Positions 7,424-18,580 of a stretch of 33,656 bases of DNA are shown piece after piece. Within the stretch, counting starts at the first letter, position 1. Each line of letters starts with the position of its first letter. The stretch is taken from assembly GCF_007991215.1 (NCBI RefSeq), contig NZ_BJXX01000040.1, positions 1 through 33,656 on the forward strand. Reading direction: 5' to 3'. The notes below the pieces were generated by a model that saw only the letters and a list, made by a program, of their open reading frames with translations, was not told the origin of the DNA and did no database searches. This DNA is from Aneurinibacillus danicus. Its GTDB lineage: Bacteria > Bacillota > Bacilli > Aneurinibacillales > Aneurinibacillaceae. The position numbers and the translations under genes are program-made.

Positions 7424-8245
7424 CTACATCAATCCCTGCCAGAGCATCCGGACGGCAATTAACAATAGGACAAACCGCATAAGTCTCTCAAGCCCCTTGC
7501 CCGACAGCTTTCTTGATAGTGTGCTGCCTAATTTTCCGCCGATCCAGGCCCCCGGCGCTATAGCAATCACCGCGCTCCATACAATATGTCCAAGTGTAAT
7601 ATGGGTAATACTGCCGACAAGCGAAGATAACAGAATAACAAACATCGACGTGGCGGCGGCCACGTGCGGCGGAAACCGAAACAATACAAGCAGGAACGGG
7701 ACAAGCAACGCTCCGCCACCGATGCCGAATACACTGGATAAAATGCCTACCAGCAATGAAATAGCGATAGCAAGCGGTTTAGAATATCCATATGTATGCA
7801 CTTGCCCGCTTATATCCATATATGTTCTTGTTGTTTTCCATTCCTTATTCTTGCCCGGCGTAAGTTTCGAACGGTATGTTAGAATCAAGAGCATAAACAG
7901 CATGAAAAGCCCATAATACAAAGTAAACGAGTCTTTATCAAAATAGGCTGAGAGCCATGCTCCAATGACGGCGCCTGGCGCGCTGCCTATGAAAAATAAA
8001 AAGGCGCTCGAAAAATCCACTAGTTTCTGCTTGGCATAGCTAATGCTTGAAGACAGCGCTGTAATGATAATAAGCATCAACGAGGTGCCGATCGCCAGCT
8101 GAGGTGTAATCTCAGGCACGCCCGGAATGATACCCGATAAATAAAATAGCGCGGGCACAAGAATAATCCCCCCGCCCAACCCAAGCAAGCTACCGAACGT
8201 ACCGGCAGCTATTCCAACCAGGGTAAGAACGAACCAACCCATCAT
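7424..8245 (-). CDS. yunE: TauE/SafE-family permease (YunE-like)
   Basis: A 273-residue integral membrane protein of the TauE/SafE (DUF81) family, with seven to eight membrane segments in two similar halves. The family repeat is visible as GSLLGLGGGIILVPAL near residue 20 and SSVFGIGGGALLVPFL near residue 170. Relatives export sulfite, sulfoacetate or other small anions; a link to sulfur supply for the adjacent suf operon is only inference. The preferred start is the ATG at 8245 behind GGAG; an upstream TTG at 8257 is also in frame. It lies immediately downstream of the suf terminator. Confidence 0.8.
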   Translation of the reverse strand: MMGWFVLTLVGIAAGTFGSLLGLGGGIILVPALFYLSGIIPGVPEITPQLAIGTSLMLIIITALSSSISYAKQKLVDFSSAFLFFIGSAPGAVIGAWLSAYFDKDSFTLYYGLFMLFMLLILTYRSKLTPGKNKEWKTTRTYMDISGQVHTYGYSKPLAIAISLLVGILSSVFGIGGGALLVPFLLVLFRFPPHVAAATSMFVILLSSLVGSITHITLGHIVWSAVIAIAPGAWIGGKLGSTLSRKLSGKGLERLMRFVLLLIAVRMLWQGLM

Positions 8246-8298
8246 TATCCACTCCAATATGCCTGCTTACTTATGTACTTTTTCTTATCATATCATAC

Positions 8299-8331
8299 AA
8301 AAAACCCCCAAACGAATGGTTTGGGAGTTTT
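8299..8331 (-). terminator. Intrinsic terminator of the suf operon
   Basis: On the minus strand CTCCCAAACC pairs with GGTTTGGGGG around a short ATTC loop and is followed by six Ts. It lies about 20 bases past the sufB stop. Confidence 0.9.
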
Positions 8332-8350
8332 CGTACTTACTACCGCTCGA

Positions 8351-9748
8351 TTATCCGATTGAGCCTTCCATTTCAAACTGGATGAGGCGGTTCATCTCAA
8401 CTGCATATTCCATCGGCAGCTCTTTCGTAAACGGCTCAATGAAACCCATGATGATCATCTGCGTAGCCTCATCTTCTTTTAAACCACGGCTCATCAGATA
8501 GAAGAGCTGTTCTTCACTTACCTTAGAAACAGTAGCTTCGTGCTCAAGCGTAATGTTGTTATTCAGAATCTCATTGTACGGAATCGTATCAGAAGTGGAC
8601 AGCTTATCCAGGATAATTGTGTCACATTTTACGTTGGACTTGGAGCCTTCCGATTTGCGTCCGAAGTTGGCAAGTCCGCGGTATGTTACTTTACCACCAT
8701 GTTTACTGATACTCTTCGATACGATGGTGGAGCTGCACTCCGGTGCAAGATGAATCATCTTCGCTCCTGCATCCTGATGTTGGCCTTTGCCTGCTACAGC
8801 AATGGAGATAACTACGCCTTTGGCACGAGGTCCTTTCATTACGACCGCCGGATATTTCATCGTCAGCTTACTTCCGATGTTGCCGTCGATCCATTCCATC
8901 GTCGCGTCTTCTTCAGCCACAGCACGCTTCGTAACCAGATTATATACGTTGTTGGACCAGTTCTGGATTGTCGTGTAGCGGCAGCGTGCGCCCTTCTTCA
9001 CGATAATCTCAACGACTGCGCTGTGCAGCGAATCAGTGCTGTAAATCGGTGCTGTACAGCCTTCCACATAGTGGACAAAACTGTCTTCGTCGGCAATAAT
9101 CAGCGTCCGCTCGAACTGTCCCATATTTTCAGAGTTAATGCGGAAGTATGCCTGCAGCGGCGTTTCGCATTTTACGCCTTTCGGTACGTAGATAAAGCTT
9201 CCCCCGGACCACACCGCGCTGTTCAAGGCCGCAAACTTATTATCTGACGGCGGAATGACCGTGCTGAAATATTCTTTTACAATCTCCGGATGCTCACGCA
9301 CGGCAGTATCCATGTCACAGAAGATAACACCCATTTCTTCGAGATCCTGCTGCATGTTGTGATAAACAACTTCGGACTCATACTGTGCGGATACACCGGC
9401 CAGGAATTTCTGCTCGGCTTCCGGAATGCCGAGACGATCGAACGTATTCTTAATCTCTTCCGGTACTTCGTCCCAGCTGCGTCCCGTCTTCTCGGACGGC
9501 TTGACATAATAGGTGATGCTGTTGAAGTCCAGCTCCGTCAAATCGCCGCCCCATGTTGGCATAGGCATGCTCTGGAAGAGTTCCAGTGATTTCAGGCGAA
9601 AATCGAGCATCCATTGCTCTTCACCTTTTATACGGGAAATTTCTTCGACGATTTCTTTCGTCAATCCTTTTTTCGCCCGAAAAACCGAAATGTCTTTATC
9701 ATGAAACCCATACTGGTACTCTGACAATTCAGGTGCTTTTTTGCTCAT
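8351..9748 (-). CDS. sufB: Fe-S cluster scaffold complex subunit SufB
   Basis: A 465-residue SufB, the scaffold subunit of the SufBCD complex on which Fe-S clusters are built. The length is normal for Firmicutes. Characteristic stretches are [20 protein letters not shown], the beta-helix region around [20 protein letters not shown], and the C-terminal [18 protein letters not shown] shared with SufD. The start follows AAGGAGG. It is the last gene of sufC-sufD-sufS-sufU-sufB, 25 bases after sufU, and ends in a strong terminator. Confidence 0.97.
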   Translation of the reverse strand: MSKKAPELSEYQYGFHDKDISVFRAKKGLTKEIVEEISRIKGEEQWMLDFRLKSLELFQSMPMPTWGGDLTELDFNSITYYVKPSEKTGRSWDEVPEEIKNTFDRLGIPEAEQKFLAGVSAQYESEVVYHNMQQDLEEMGVIFCDMDTAVREHPEIVKEYFSTVIPPSDNKFAALNSAVWSGGSFIYVPKGVKCETPLQAYFRINSENMGQFERTLIIADEDSFVHYVEGCTAPIYSTDSLHSAVVEIIVKKGARCRYTTIQNWSNNVYNLVTKRAVAEEDATMEWIDGNIGSKLTMKYPAVVMKGPRAKGVVISIAVAGKGQHQDAGAKMIHLAPECSSTIVSKSISKHGGKVTYRGLANFGRKSEGSKSNVKCDTIILDKLSTSDTIPYNEILNNNITLEHEATVSKVSEEQLFYLMSRGLKEDEATQMIIMGFIEPFTKELPMEYAVEMNRLIQFEMEGSIG

Positions 9749-9773
9749 TTTATTTCCTCCTTGCTAAGGCGTT

Positions 9774-12725
<2,952 letters not shown>

Positions 12726-12745
12726 TACTGTCATTCCCCCTAACC

Positions 12746-13534
12746 CTAGCTTTCTGCGCCTACAGTTTCGTCCTGAATACCAAGCTCTTCTTTAATCCAG
12801 TCGTATCCGTTCTCTTCAAGTTTCAGAGCCAGTTCCGGTCCGCCTGACTTCACGATGCGTCCCTGCATCATAACATGGACAAAATCAGGCTTGATGTAGT
12901 TCAGCAGACGCTGGTAGTGCGTAATCATAAGCACACCCATATCCGGGCTGCGCAGTTCGTTTACGCCGCGCGCTACGATTTTCAGCGCATCAATGTCAAG
13001 GCCGGAGTCAATTTCATCAAGAATCGCAATACTGGGCTTCAGCATCATCATCTGGAGAATTTCATTTCGCTTCTTCTCCCCGCCGGAGAAGCCTTCGTTC
13101 ACATAACGGTGAGAGAAAGCCTGGTCCATCTCCAGCACTTCCATTTGCTTTTCCATTTGACGGATGAATTTAATGAGCGAAATCTCCTTGCCTTCTTCCT
13201 GACGGGCATTTAGTGCACTGCGCAGAAAATCGGCATTCGTTACGCCACTGATCTCGCTCGGGTACTGCATCGCAAGGAACAGCCCTTTACGCGCGCGCTC
13301 GTCCACTTCCATCTCAAGTACGTCCTCGCCGTTCAACGTCACTGAACCACCGGTCACTTCATATTTAGGATGACCCATAATGGCGGAAGCAAGCGTGGAT
13401 TTCCCCGTTCCGTTCGGACCCATGATGGCGTGTACCTCCCCGCCCTTGATCTCCAAGTTTAGGCCCTTTAAAATTTGTTTATCTTCGATCGCAACGGTTA
13501 GGTCTTTTATTTGTAAATGCGGTGTTCCTGCCAT
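12746..13534 (-). CDS. sufC: Fe-S cluster assembly ATPase SufC
   Basis: A 262-residue ABC-type ATPase that energises SufBCD. Walker A is GPNGTGKST (about 39-47), the signature is GFSGGEKKRNE, and Walker B is SIAILDEIDSGLD, with the SufC-specific spacing and the ending ELGIQDETVGAES. The start at 13534 lies nine bases after GGAGGG; a longer in-frame start at 13555 would place that ribosome site inside the gene. It is the first gene of the suf operon. Confidence 0.96.
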   Translation of the reverse strand: MAGTPHLQIKDLTVAIEDKQILKGLNLEIKGGEVHAIMGPNGTGKSTLASAIMGHPKYEVTGGSVTLNGEDVLEMEVDERARKGLFLAMQYPSEISGVTNADFLRSALNARQEEGKEISLIKFIRQMEKQMEVLEMDQAFSHRYVNEGFSGGEKKRNEILQMMMLKPSIAILDEIDSGLDIDALKIVARGVNELRSPDMGVLMITHYQRLLNYIKPDFVHVMMQGRIVKSGGPELALKLEENGYDWIKEELGIQDETVGAES

Positions 13535-13625
13535 GAGTAAATTCCCTCCATCCAACTTTTATCAACTTCAAAACATGACGTGCAATTGTCACGAATTAGA
13601 AACGATTTGTGTTCAATCCTCTTTT

Positions 13626-13655
13626 ATAATATAGTATATCATAGTTGTAAATCAA
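13626..13655 (-). promoter_or_regulatory. Probable sigma-A promoter of the suf operon
   Basis: On the minus strand TTGATT (13650-13655) is followed after 18 bases by TATTAT (13626-13631), or after 16 by TATATT (13628-13633). It lies about 90 bases upstream of sufC. No regulator site was recognised. The remaining upstream stretch, 13660-13828, is AT-rich and otherwise featureless. Confidence 0.55.
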
Positions 13656-13828
13656 GGAAAGACCTATATACATATTTTTTAAACAAATTTGTTTCGAAAG
13701 TGTCCTTTCTTGCCCTCCTCTAGGATACCCAATCTTAACGAAACTATAAATAAATATACTTCTATATAAAACAAAGATGGGAACGAAAAAAAGAAAGCTC
13801 TCTGTTTTCGCTCCTTACCTTCATACTA

Positions 13829-14269
13829 CTATGCCTTTTTGGCCCGGCTTGCGATAAATTCCGCTTTGCGAGCAAACTGAAGCAGCGCTTTTTCTCCTGC
13901 TCCTTTTATCGCCACATATGCCGGCTGCCCGTCCACTTCTCTCATTTGAATCGATACGCTCTGCCGCTGGTAATGAACCTTAATAATGTCTTCGGCATTA
14001 ATATTCACGAATGGAAACCCCTGCGAAGCGAATCCCATAAAGATGCTTTTGCTGTATACGATAACATCCATCTCGGTTGTGTGTACGTTATCGTTATGTA
14101 CGACTTCCTTTACTTTTCCCTGCCAGAGCGGCACATCGAAATGCTGCGGTCCAATGCTTACAACATCACTTTTGCCCGGTTTTCTTCTGGTTAGCGCAAA
14201 GAAAGCCAGAATAAACAGCATAACCGAAATCGACATCGCCGCGCTGACATACATGATCGCCTCTTTCAT
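13829..14269 (-). CDS. Hypothetical membrane-anchored protein, 146 aa
   Basis: I do not recognise this family. There is one N-terminal membrane segment (about residues 4-27, AIMYVSAAMSISVMLFILAF) followed by RRKPGK. That puts the remaining about 115 residues in the cytoplasm by the positive-inside rule. The soluble part is beta-rich and ends in a helix with positive charges (FARKAEFIASRAKKA). The start is the ATG at 14269 behind GAGGAG; 14275 is also in frame but overlaps that site. It is monocistronic, divergent from the small gene at 14454. Confidence 0.65.
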   Translation of the reverse strand: MKEAIMYVSAAMSISVMLFILAFFALTRRKPGKSDVVSIGPQHFDVPLWQGKVKEVVHNDNVHTTEMDVIVYSKSIFMGFASQGFPFVNINAEDIIKVHYQRQSVSIQMREVDGQPAYVAIKGAGEKALLQFARKAEFIASRAKKA

Positions 14270-14412
14270 GTCCATCTCCTCACTCTATCCCTTTTGCCTT
14301 TAATCTTAGCACTTTTCTATCTTACGATGGCAGTGGACGCCAATTTGTAACTTTCTTTTTTCTTTCTTTAAATGTCTCCGGAAAAAGCCGTACCATTCAC
14401 CTGAATTTTTTG

Positions 14413-14418
14413 TATAAT
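14413..14418 (+). promoter_or_regulatory. Candidate -10 box for the 14454 gene
   Basis: A perfect TATAAT stands 35 bases before the ATG at 14454. No good -35 hexamer is found 16-18 bases upstream, so this may be a weak or activated promoter. Confidence 0.4.
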
Positions 14419-14453
14419 GTAGGCAAAGAAATTCGGAAAAACGGGGTGATACA

Positions 14454-14732
14454 ATGGAGTTTTTCTGTCCTCCCTGTCAAAAAATCATCGACGATTCCCA
14501 CCCTCTTTGCCACAAGGCGCAGGCCTGGTTCCACGAAGCGGACGGCAAGAAACTTTGGCGCATCCGCCAGCTCAATCAATATGCGTACCAGTACGTTACA
14601 GACGAAGAATATGCCCATCTGTATGTCGGAAACCCTATTGTTTTATCAGAGGCACGCTGCTGGAGCCGCTTTGACGGCAGATCCTGTACCGGGATCGACT
14701 CACGCGGCGAACGCACTTCGATTTTTGAATAA
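14454..14732 (+). CDS. Small cysteine-containing hypothetical protein, 92 aa
   Basis: Not recognised. It begins MEFFCPPCQKIIDDSHPLCH, so a CPPC pair plus a further Cys/His could bind zinc, with two more cysteines (ARCWSRF, RSCTGID). It has no signal peptide or membrane segment. A GGGGTGATACA site precedes the ATG, a TATAAT box lies upstream and a perfect terminator follows at 14742. That makes a real, independently transcribed gene likely despite its size. Confidence 0.7.
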   Translation: MEFFCPPCQKIIDDSHPLCHKAQAWFHEADGKKLWRIRQLNQYAYQYVTDEEYAHLYVGNPIVLSEARCWSRFDGRSCTGIDSRGERTSIFE

Positions 14733-14741
14733 GCTCATGAG

Positions 14742-14775
14742 AAAAACTCGCGGGCGTGGCCGCCCGCGAGTTTTT
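14742..14775 (+). terminator. Strong bidirectional terminator after the 14454 gene
   Basis: AAAAACTCGCGGGCG pairs perfectly over 15 bases with CGCCCGCGAGTTTTT around a TGGC loop. The left arm, with two preceding bases, is identical over 17 nt to the outer arm of the structured element at 20210-20400. Its T-tract runs into repeat copy B. Confidence 0.9.
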
Positions 14776-14963
14776 CTTCGCTTATGAATGGAAGGAAAGG
14801 GAAAGAGGAAATGAGATCCAGGGAAGAAAAAGGCCTTCGCCTTTTTCCACATTGAAATCATCCTCTCGTTCTCTTCTCTCTTTTCCTTCGTACCACAAAA
14901 GTCAGCCGCCTTCCCATCATTTTCATGACAGGGCTTGTGGCTAATTGGCCATGGTGGCTTTAT
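14776..14963 (+). repeat. Dispersed palindromic repeat, copy B (long form)
   Basis: The purine arm is followed by the core hairpin GAAAAAGGCCTTCGCCTTTTTC (22 bases, 14826-14847), then the pyrimidine arm and the extension GTCAGCCGCC ... TGTGGCTAATTGGCCATGG. The left tip is diverged (TTCTTCGCTTATGA instead of TTCTGTGAAAATCATGA) and abuts the terminator at 14742-14775. The right end overlaps the last codons of rsgI. The core hairpin with flanking A and T runs can itself act as a terminator for rsgI. Confidence 0.85.
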
Positions 14964-16266
14964 CAGTGGAAGGCTCCGGCTTTTTGCCGGGAGGTGTTTC
15001 CTGATTCCCTTCCTGCGGCTTTTCTTCCTGTTTCTTCAATGGAGGGCGAACGAAATTCTGTTTATTCTGTTCGCGCTCTTCCTTGTATTTTTCGTTCCGC
15101 TCTTTCTCTTCTTTTTTAATGACGCGTCCACCCTGCTGGGCCTGCTGCTGTTGTCCGTATCCCGAATTGTATTTCTTATCTTCTTCGGTCCGTTCCTTCT
15201 CTTTTTGCGCTTGCACACCCGCCTTATACTTCGTTTCTTCGACAATGAGCTTCGGAACGTTTCTCCACTTATCCTTCTGCTCCTGTGCCGTCAGCTTCGG
15301 AGCATGTTTAACCGGAGGAGCTGTTCTGCGCTCGGTATGAACGGCTGCTGTTTGCTTTTTCTGTAGTTCCGGTTTCTTTTGTGGCGCTGTCCCCTGTTTT
15401 ACCGGTTTTGCGGCAGTTTGAGCCTGTACAGGAATCGCTTGCTTCCGTTTAACCGGCTGCCCTTTCTTTAAGGCAGAAGGAACATTTGAATACTGAACGA
15501 CGTTTGGAATGTTTTTAAAACCTCCTATTGCGGAAGAAACATCGCTAATACTCAAGCTGCGGATTTTATCTTCACTGACATCCTTATGGATGCGTTTCAA
15601 GGAATCGTACAGCGCGTAGCGTCCGGCAGATACGCCGAAGTCCTGAGCCTGTTTGCGTATCTCCTTTGTGCTCTCCATCATGGTAATGGTCAACTCATCC
15701 TGGCTGCCTGCGGTGAGATTCGGGATTTCCTTCTTCATAATCTGCAGCAGCTCTTGTGATGCACTCGGATCTTTTAAACCAACGGGTACAATCAACACAT
15801 CGTGATTGGTTTTAAGAAATCCGTGCTGACGGGCTTCAGAGAGGATATTCTTCGTTACTTCCACCATCGTCCGATCCTTCCATTCAACGTCTGAAAGCAT
15901 CCGTTCCGCATCCTCGTTCAGCGCCTGCACGTCCGTCACTTCGTATTTCTCGTCCACTTCAAGTTCGAAGCTTGGATTAATATCGATAGAGACCGCGGCG
16001 TAAGCGGAGGCGAACACCATGTTCCACAACGGCAGTGCAGTAATCAGCAAAAGCAGACAGGCTGCCGCTATATATGTCCAATGTTTCCAGCCTTGCCGCT
16101 TACTCCGGATTGCAGTGCTTGTCTCAACCGTATGCGTAAATTCAATTTCATCGCCTTCCATAAGCGGCCCGTCATCAACAGGCGGAACTCTACAAAACTC
16201 CCCGTCGGATGTCATTACAATAAGATATTGTCCCCGTATCTCCAGTACGATGCCCTTCTTCTTCAC
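14941..16266 (-). CDS. rsgI: Anti-sigma-I factor RsgI
   Basis: A 441-residue membrane anti-sigma factor that holds SigI. The N-terminal RsgI domain (about 1-50, KKGIVLEIRGQYLIVMTSDG) binds sigma. A membrane helix spans about 62-83. The extracytoplasmic domain opens with SIDINPSFEL (Asn97-Pro98), which matches the Asn-Pro autocleavage site described for RsgI proteins. The outer tail (about 260-441) is rich in Lys, Gln, Glu and Pro and ends KKPEPSTDKATMAN. It has no recognisable carbohydrate-binding domain, unlike clostridial RsgIs. GTG at 16266, eight bases after AGGAGG, is preferred over the longer ATG at 16296. It overlaps sigI by 77 bases, and its last codons lie in repeat copy B. Confidence 0.9.
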   Translation of the reverse strand: MKKKGIVLEIRGQYLIVMTSDGEFCRVPPVDDGPLMEGDEIEFTHTVETSTAIRSKRQGWKHWTYIAAACLLLLITALPLWNMVFASAYAAVSIDINPSFELEVDEKYEVTDVQALNEDAERMLSDVEWKDRTMVEVTKNILSEARQHGFLKTNHDVLIVPVGLKDPSASQELLQIMKKEIPNLTAGSQDELTITMMESTKEIRKQAQDFGVSAGRYALYDSLKRIHKDVSEDKIRSLSISDVSSAIGGFKNIPNVVQYSNVPSALKKGQPVKRKQAIPVQAQTAAKPVKQGTAPQKKPELQKKQTAAVHTERRTAPPVKHAPKLTAQEQKDKWRNVPKLIVEETKYKAGVQAQKEKERTEEDKKYNSGYGQQQQAQQGGRVIKKEEKERNEKYKEEREQNKQNFVRPPLKKQEEKPQEGNQETPPGKKPEPSTDKATMAN

Positions 16267-17062
16267 TTGCAGGCTCCTCCTTTCCTTCTGCTTCATCTAT
16301 CTGAATGTAGGAGCGTAAGTACTGATAGTTCTCGATAAAGATAAGTGTAATCGCCACAATATAGTTTCGATTTCTTTCCACTGTTTTACGGGAAAAGGAA
16401 ATAAACTGAAGAAGGTATTTAACTGGAATTTTCTTCTTCATAAGAAACGACTCCCGCAATTTCTCGTTATCTGCAATCATCCGGGCAATGCGAATCATAT
16501 TATTTCGGGCATCTGCATGCCGGGGCGTATATTCAGGGAGATCTTCCAATACAATATCAAATTCACGGAGGCGTTCACGGTAGTGCAGGATTTCTTCCCG
16601 CCGCATGTCCGCTTCACGTTCCGCCTGGTATTGTTCAACCGCTACCTGCACATCCCAAACATTGTATTCAGGTGATTCGGGATCCGCAGCTTCGTCAAAA
16701 GAAACGAACGAGGCACGCTGTTTATTCTTACGAATGTAATCTATGACACGCCTGCGTATCACAAGATCCGCGAACGACAAAAAGTTGCCGCCCTTCTCGC
16801 TGGAATACTGTGATATCGCTTCGTTAAATGCTTCTAGTCCAACACTGAATTCTTCATCATGGCTCTGGTGAATATATCGTTTGCACACTTTTGAAACGAC
16901 CGTTCCGATGAACGGCCGATACTGCTGAAGCAATTCGTTGCGCAACTCGTCTTCGCCCTGGTGGATTCTCTCAACTGTTTGATGAAGGTGATCAGCCTCG
17001 CCGTTCTCCTGTAGAGGTTTCTCTTTTCGGCGCCATTTTCCCAGGAAAAGTGTGAGTAACAA
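16190..17062 (-). CDS. sigI: RNA polymerase sigma factor SigI
   Basis: A 290-residue SigI-type sigma factor. Region 2 is seen around DELRNELLQQYRPFIGTVVS and EFSVGLEAFNEAISQYSSEK, with FLSFADLVIRRRVIDYIRKN following. The C-terminal SigI-specific helix-turn-helix lies around KIPVKYLLQFISFSRKTVER. After YLRSYIQ the protein runs on for about 40 acidic residues that overlap the rsgI start. It starts at TTG 17062 behind GAGGTGAA. SigI directs heat or envelope-stress genes in Bacillus. It is co-expressed with its inhibitor rsgI and probably autoregulated from 17088-17116. Confidence 0.92.
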   Translation of the reverse strand: MLLTLFLGKWRRKEKPLQENGEADHLHQTVERIHQGEDELRNELLQQYRPFIGTVVSKVCKRYIHQSHDEEFSVGLEAFNEAISQYSSEKGGNFLSFADLVIRRRVIDYIRKNKQRASFVSFDEAADPESPEYNVWDVQVAVEQYQAEREADMRREEILHYRERLREFDIVLEDLPEYTPRHADARNNMIRIARMIADNEKLRESFLMKKKIPVKYLLQFISFSRKTVERNRNYIVAITLIFIENYQYLRSYIQIDEAEGKEEPASEEEGHRTGDTGTISYCNDIRRGVL

Positions 17063-17087
17063 GGACGTTCACCTCGCTTTATACTTA

Positions 17088-17116
17088 TTCGCGCATTTCA
17101 TTTCTTTTTAGGGGGG
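17088..17116 (-). promoter_or_regulatory. Candidate SigI-dependent autoregulatory promoter
   Basis: On the minus strand a run of six Cs (17111-17116) is followed after 19 bases by CGAA (17088-17091), about 26 bases before the sigI start. SigI promoters in Bacillus are described with a C-rich -35 (ACCCCC) and a CGAA -10. The elements match; the spacing needs checking against mapped sites. Confidence 0.5.
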
Positions 17117-17126
17117 AAATCACGCG

Positions 17127-17230
17127 TTTTTTCTGTGAAAATCGTGAGGAAAGAAGGAGAGGGAGATGAAAAAAGATCCAGGGAAGAAAAAGGCGTTCGC
17201 CTTTTTCTACATTAAAATCCTCTCCTCATT
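17127..17230 (+). repeat. Dispersed palindromic repeat, copy C (shortened)
   Basis: It starts TTTTTTCTGTGAAAATC (17127-17143) and continues through the purine arm and the core hairpin AAAAAGGCGTTCGCCTTTTT, then a shortened right arm ending about CCTCTCCTCATTATA. It fills the gap between the sigI promoter and the terminator of the 17342 gene. Confidence 0.85.
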
Positions 17231-17238
17231 ATAACGGT

Positions 17239-17298
17239 AAAAACAAAAGAAAAGTCGCCTTTCTTTCTCTATTAACCACAAGAGATATTTCGGCGACT
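17239..17298 (-). terminator. Probable terminator of the 17342 gene
   Basis: On the minus strand AGTCGCC (17292-17298) pairs with GGCGACT (17253-17259), with an inner TCTCT/AGAGA helix. It is followed by the T-rich TTTTCTTTTGTTTTT. Confidence 0.7.
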
Positions 17299-17341
17299 CA
17301 TCATAAAACAGCTTTCTTTATTTTTCAAGCCCCTGATAGGG

Positions 17342-17767
17342 TTACGGCAAAGTTTTATTACTCTGGGCTTCCCAGCGGCTCAAGCGCTGGCTTAGCTTAT
17401 TTAATCTCCGCTTTAATTCATCACTCCACGCCTCATCTTCCAACTGCTTGGCAATGGACATTAAGTCCAGCGCATTGTCAATTTGGGTACGGAGAATATA
17501 TGAAATGTTTCCATTATCAATCGAAACGCAGTTCTCAAATATTCTATCAACATGCTCTCCCGTTACGTATTCACGAAAATCAACCTCGGGAGCTAAATCA
17601 GCTTGCGCGTACTCTGACAATATGTCATACTCTTCCTCAATCTCTGGATGAACATCAATACGATTACACACAGGGCAGTAAAGAATGGGGACATTGTGGA
17701 TTTGCGTTCTGAAGTGACGCAAACTGCCGAGCGCGCCGATCATACTGGCTCCGCAGCAAAAACTCAT
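17342..17767 (-). CDS. Hypothetical cysteine-containing protein, 141 aa
   Basis: Not recognised by name. The N-terminus has CC (residues 4-5) and YCPVCNRIDVHPE (about 30-42), a plausible zinc-ribbon. The rest is acidic and helical, ending in a charged coiled-coil-like region (about 105-140, QLEDEAWSDELKRRLNKLSQ). It has no signal peptide or membrane segment. GGAGGAG precedes the ATG by seven bases. It lies directly upstream of sigI on the same strand but is separated by a terminator and a repeat, so it is probably a separate transcription unit. Confidence 0.7.
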   Translation of the reverse strand: MSFCCGASMIGALGSLRHFRTQIHNVPILYCPVCNRIDVHPEIEEEYDILSEYAQADLAPEVDFREYVTGEHVDRIFENCVSIDNGNISYILRTQIDNALDLMSIAKQLEDEAWSDELKRRLNKLSQRLSRWEAQSNKTLP

Positions 17768-17888
17768 CCGGACTCCTCCTTTATCTATACAGCTACGCTA
17801 CAAAAACATCTATTTCCTATTTTAGCGATAGGCTTTCTATTTGCCTACATGTAAATCGCTGGAATTTTCTATAAGCTTCTCTACTAAC

Positions 17889-18080
17889 TTTTCTGTGAAA
17901 ATCATGAGGAAAGAAGGAGAGGGGAGAAAATAAGATCTAGGGAAGAAAAAGGCCTTCGCCTTTTTCCGCATTGAAATCATCTTCTCGTTTTCTTCTCTCT
18001 TTTCCTTCGTACCTCAAAAGTCAGCCACCCTTCCCATGATTTTCATGTCGGGGTTGCCGCTGAAAAGCCATGGGGTTTTA
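17889..18080 (+). repeat. Dispersed palindromic repeat, copy D (long form, most complete)
   Basis: It starts TTTTCTGTGAAAATCATGAG, with a purine arm and the core AGAAAAAGGCCTTCGCCTTT (about 17942-17966). The pyrimidine arm TTTTCCTTCGTACC leads to the extension GTCAGCCACCCTTCCC ... TGCCGCTGAAAAGCCATGG, ending GGTTTTA. It serves as the reference for the long form. Confidence 0.85.
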
Positions 18081-18269
18081 ATGTTTACGTTAGCTTTCTA
18101 TTTATTCTACCACACATAAAGAGAACTAACATAAAAATTGCGCGTTTTCTTTTTTCCATATGAAGCAAAAAATTGTCTGTTTGTTTTGCAGTGATAGAGA
18201 GGGGATGCGAAAAAATTCGCCTTGTTTTTTTCTCCGAAGATGCAGTACTGTTCGCTCCGTCTTTACACT

Positions 18270-18334
18270 AAAGCGAATCGGCAAAACATCTGGGCTGTTC
18301 GGAGCGGGAGACAGTTGCCGATTTTTTTCGCTTT
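18270..18334 (+). repeat. Structured GGCAAAACATC element, copy 1
   Basis: Nested stems AAAGCGA/TCGCTTT and ATCGGCAA/TTGCCGAT enclose AACATCTGGG, a small variable hairpin and GGGAGACAG. The block is shared with 20284-20331, where the inner stem is ACCGGCAA/TTGCCGGT: a T-A pair is replaced by C-G. This points to selection on pairing. No known riboswitch or ribozyme was recognised. Confidence 0.55.
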
Positions 18335-18580
18335 ACCATCAATAGCACTAAGGTAGAGAAAAGAAAATCGCTTTATTTTTTTATGCCTGTCCTCCTTTAT
18401 ACAACAAAATCATACTCTGTTTTTGCATAAAGAAAAAAACGCCTCCGCTTGTAGATGAATGAGACAAGCCAGGTGCATATTCTTTTTATCCTAACATAAA
18501 GAGAGAAATCCGATTACTTTTTGTTGGTGCGTAAGTAAGAGAGGATGAATATAAAAATAAAGCTCAACACCTCAAAATAT

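Noticed and set aside
8540-9247. Long plus-strand frame inside sufB
   Set aside because: It is antisense to a clear SufB and has no family match.
15083-15366. Plus-strand frames opposite rsgI
   Set aside because: They are shadows of the Lys/Glu-rich rsgI tail, giving hydrophobic nonsense, and have no ribosome sites.
18160-18345. Plus-strand frame over structured element copy 1, partly similar in translation to a frame over copy 2
   Set aside because: The shared residues follow from the shared nucleotide motif. The frames differ in length, lack ribosome sites, and the base changes preserve stem pairing rather than protein.
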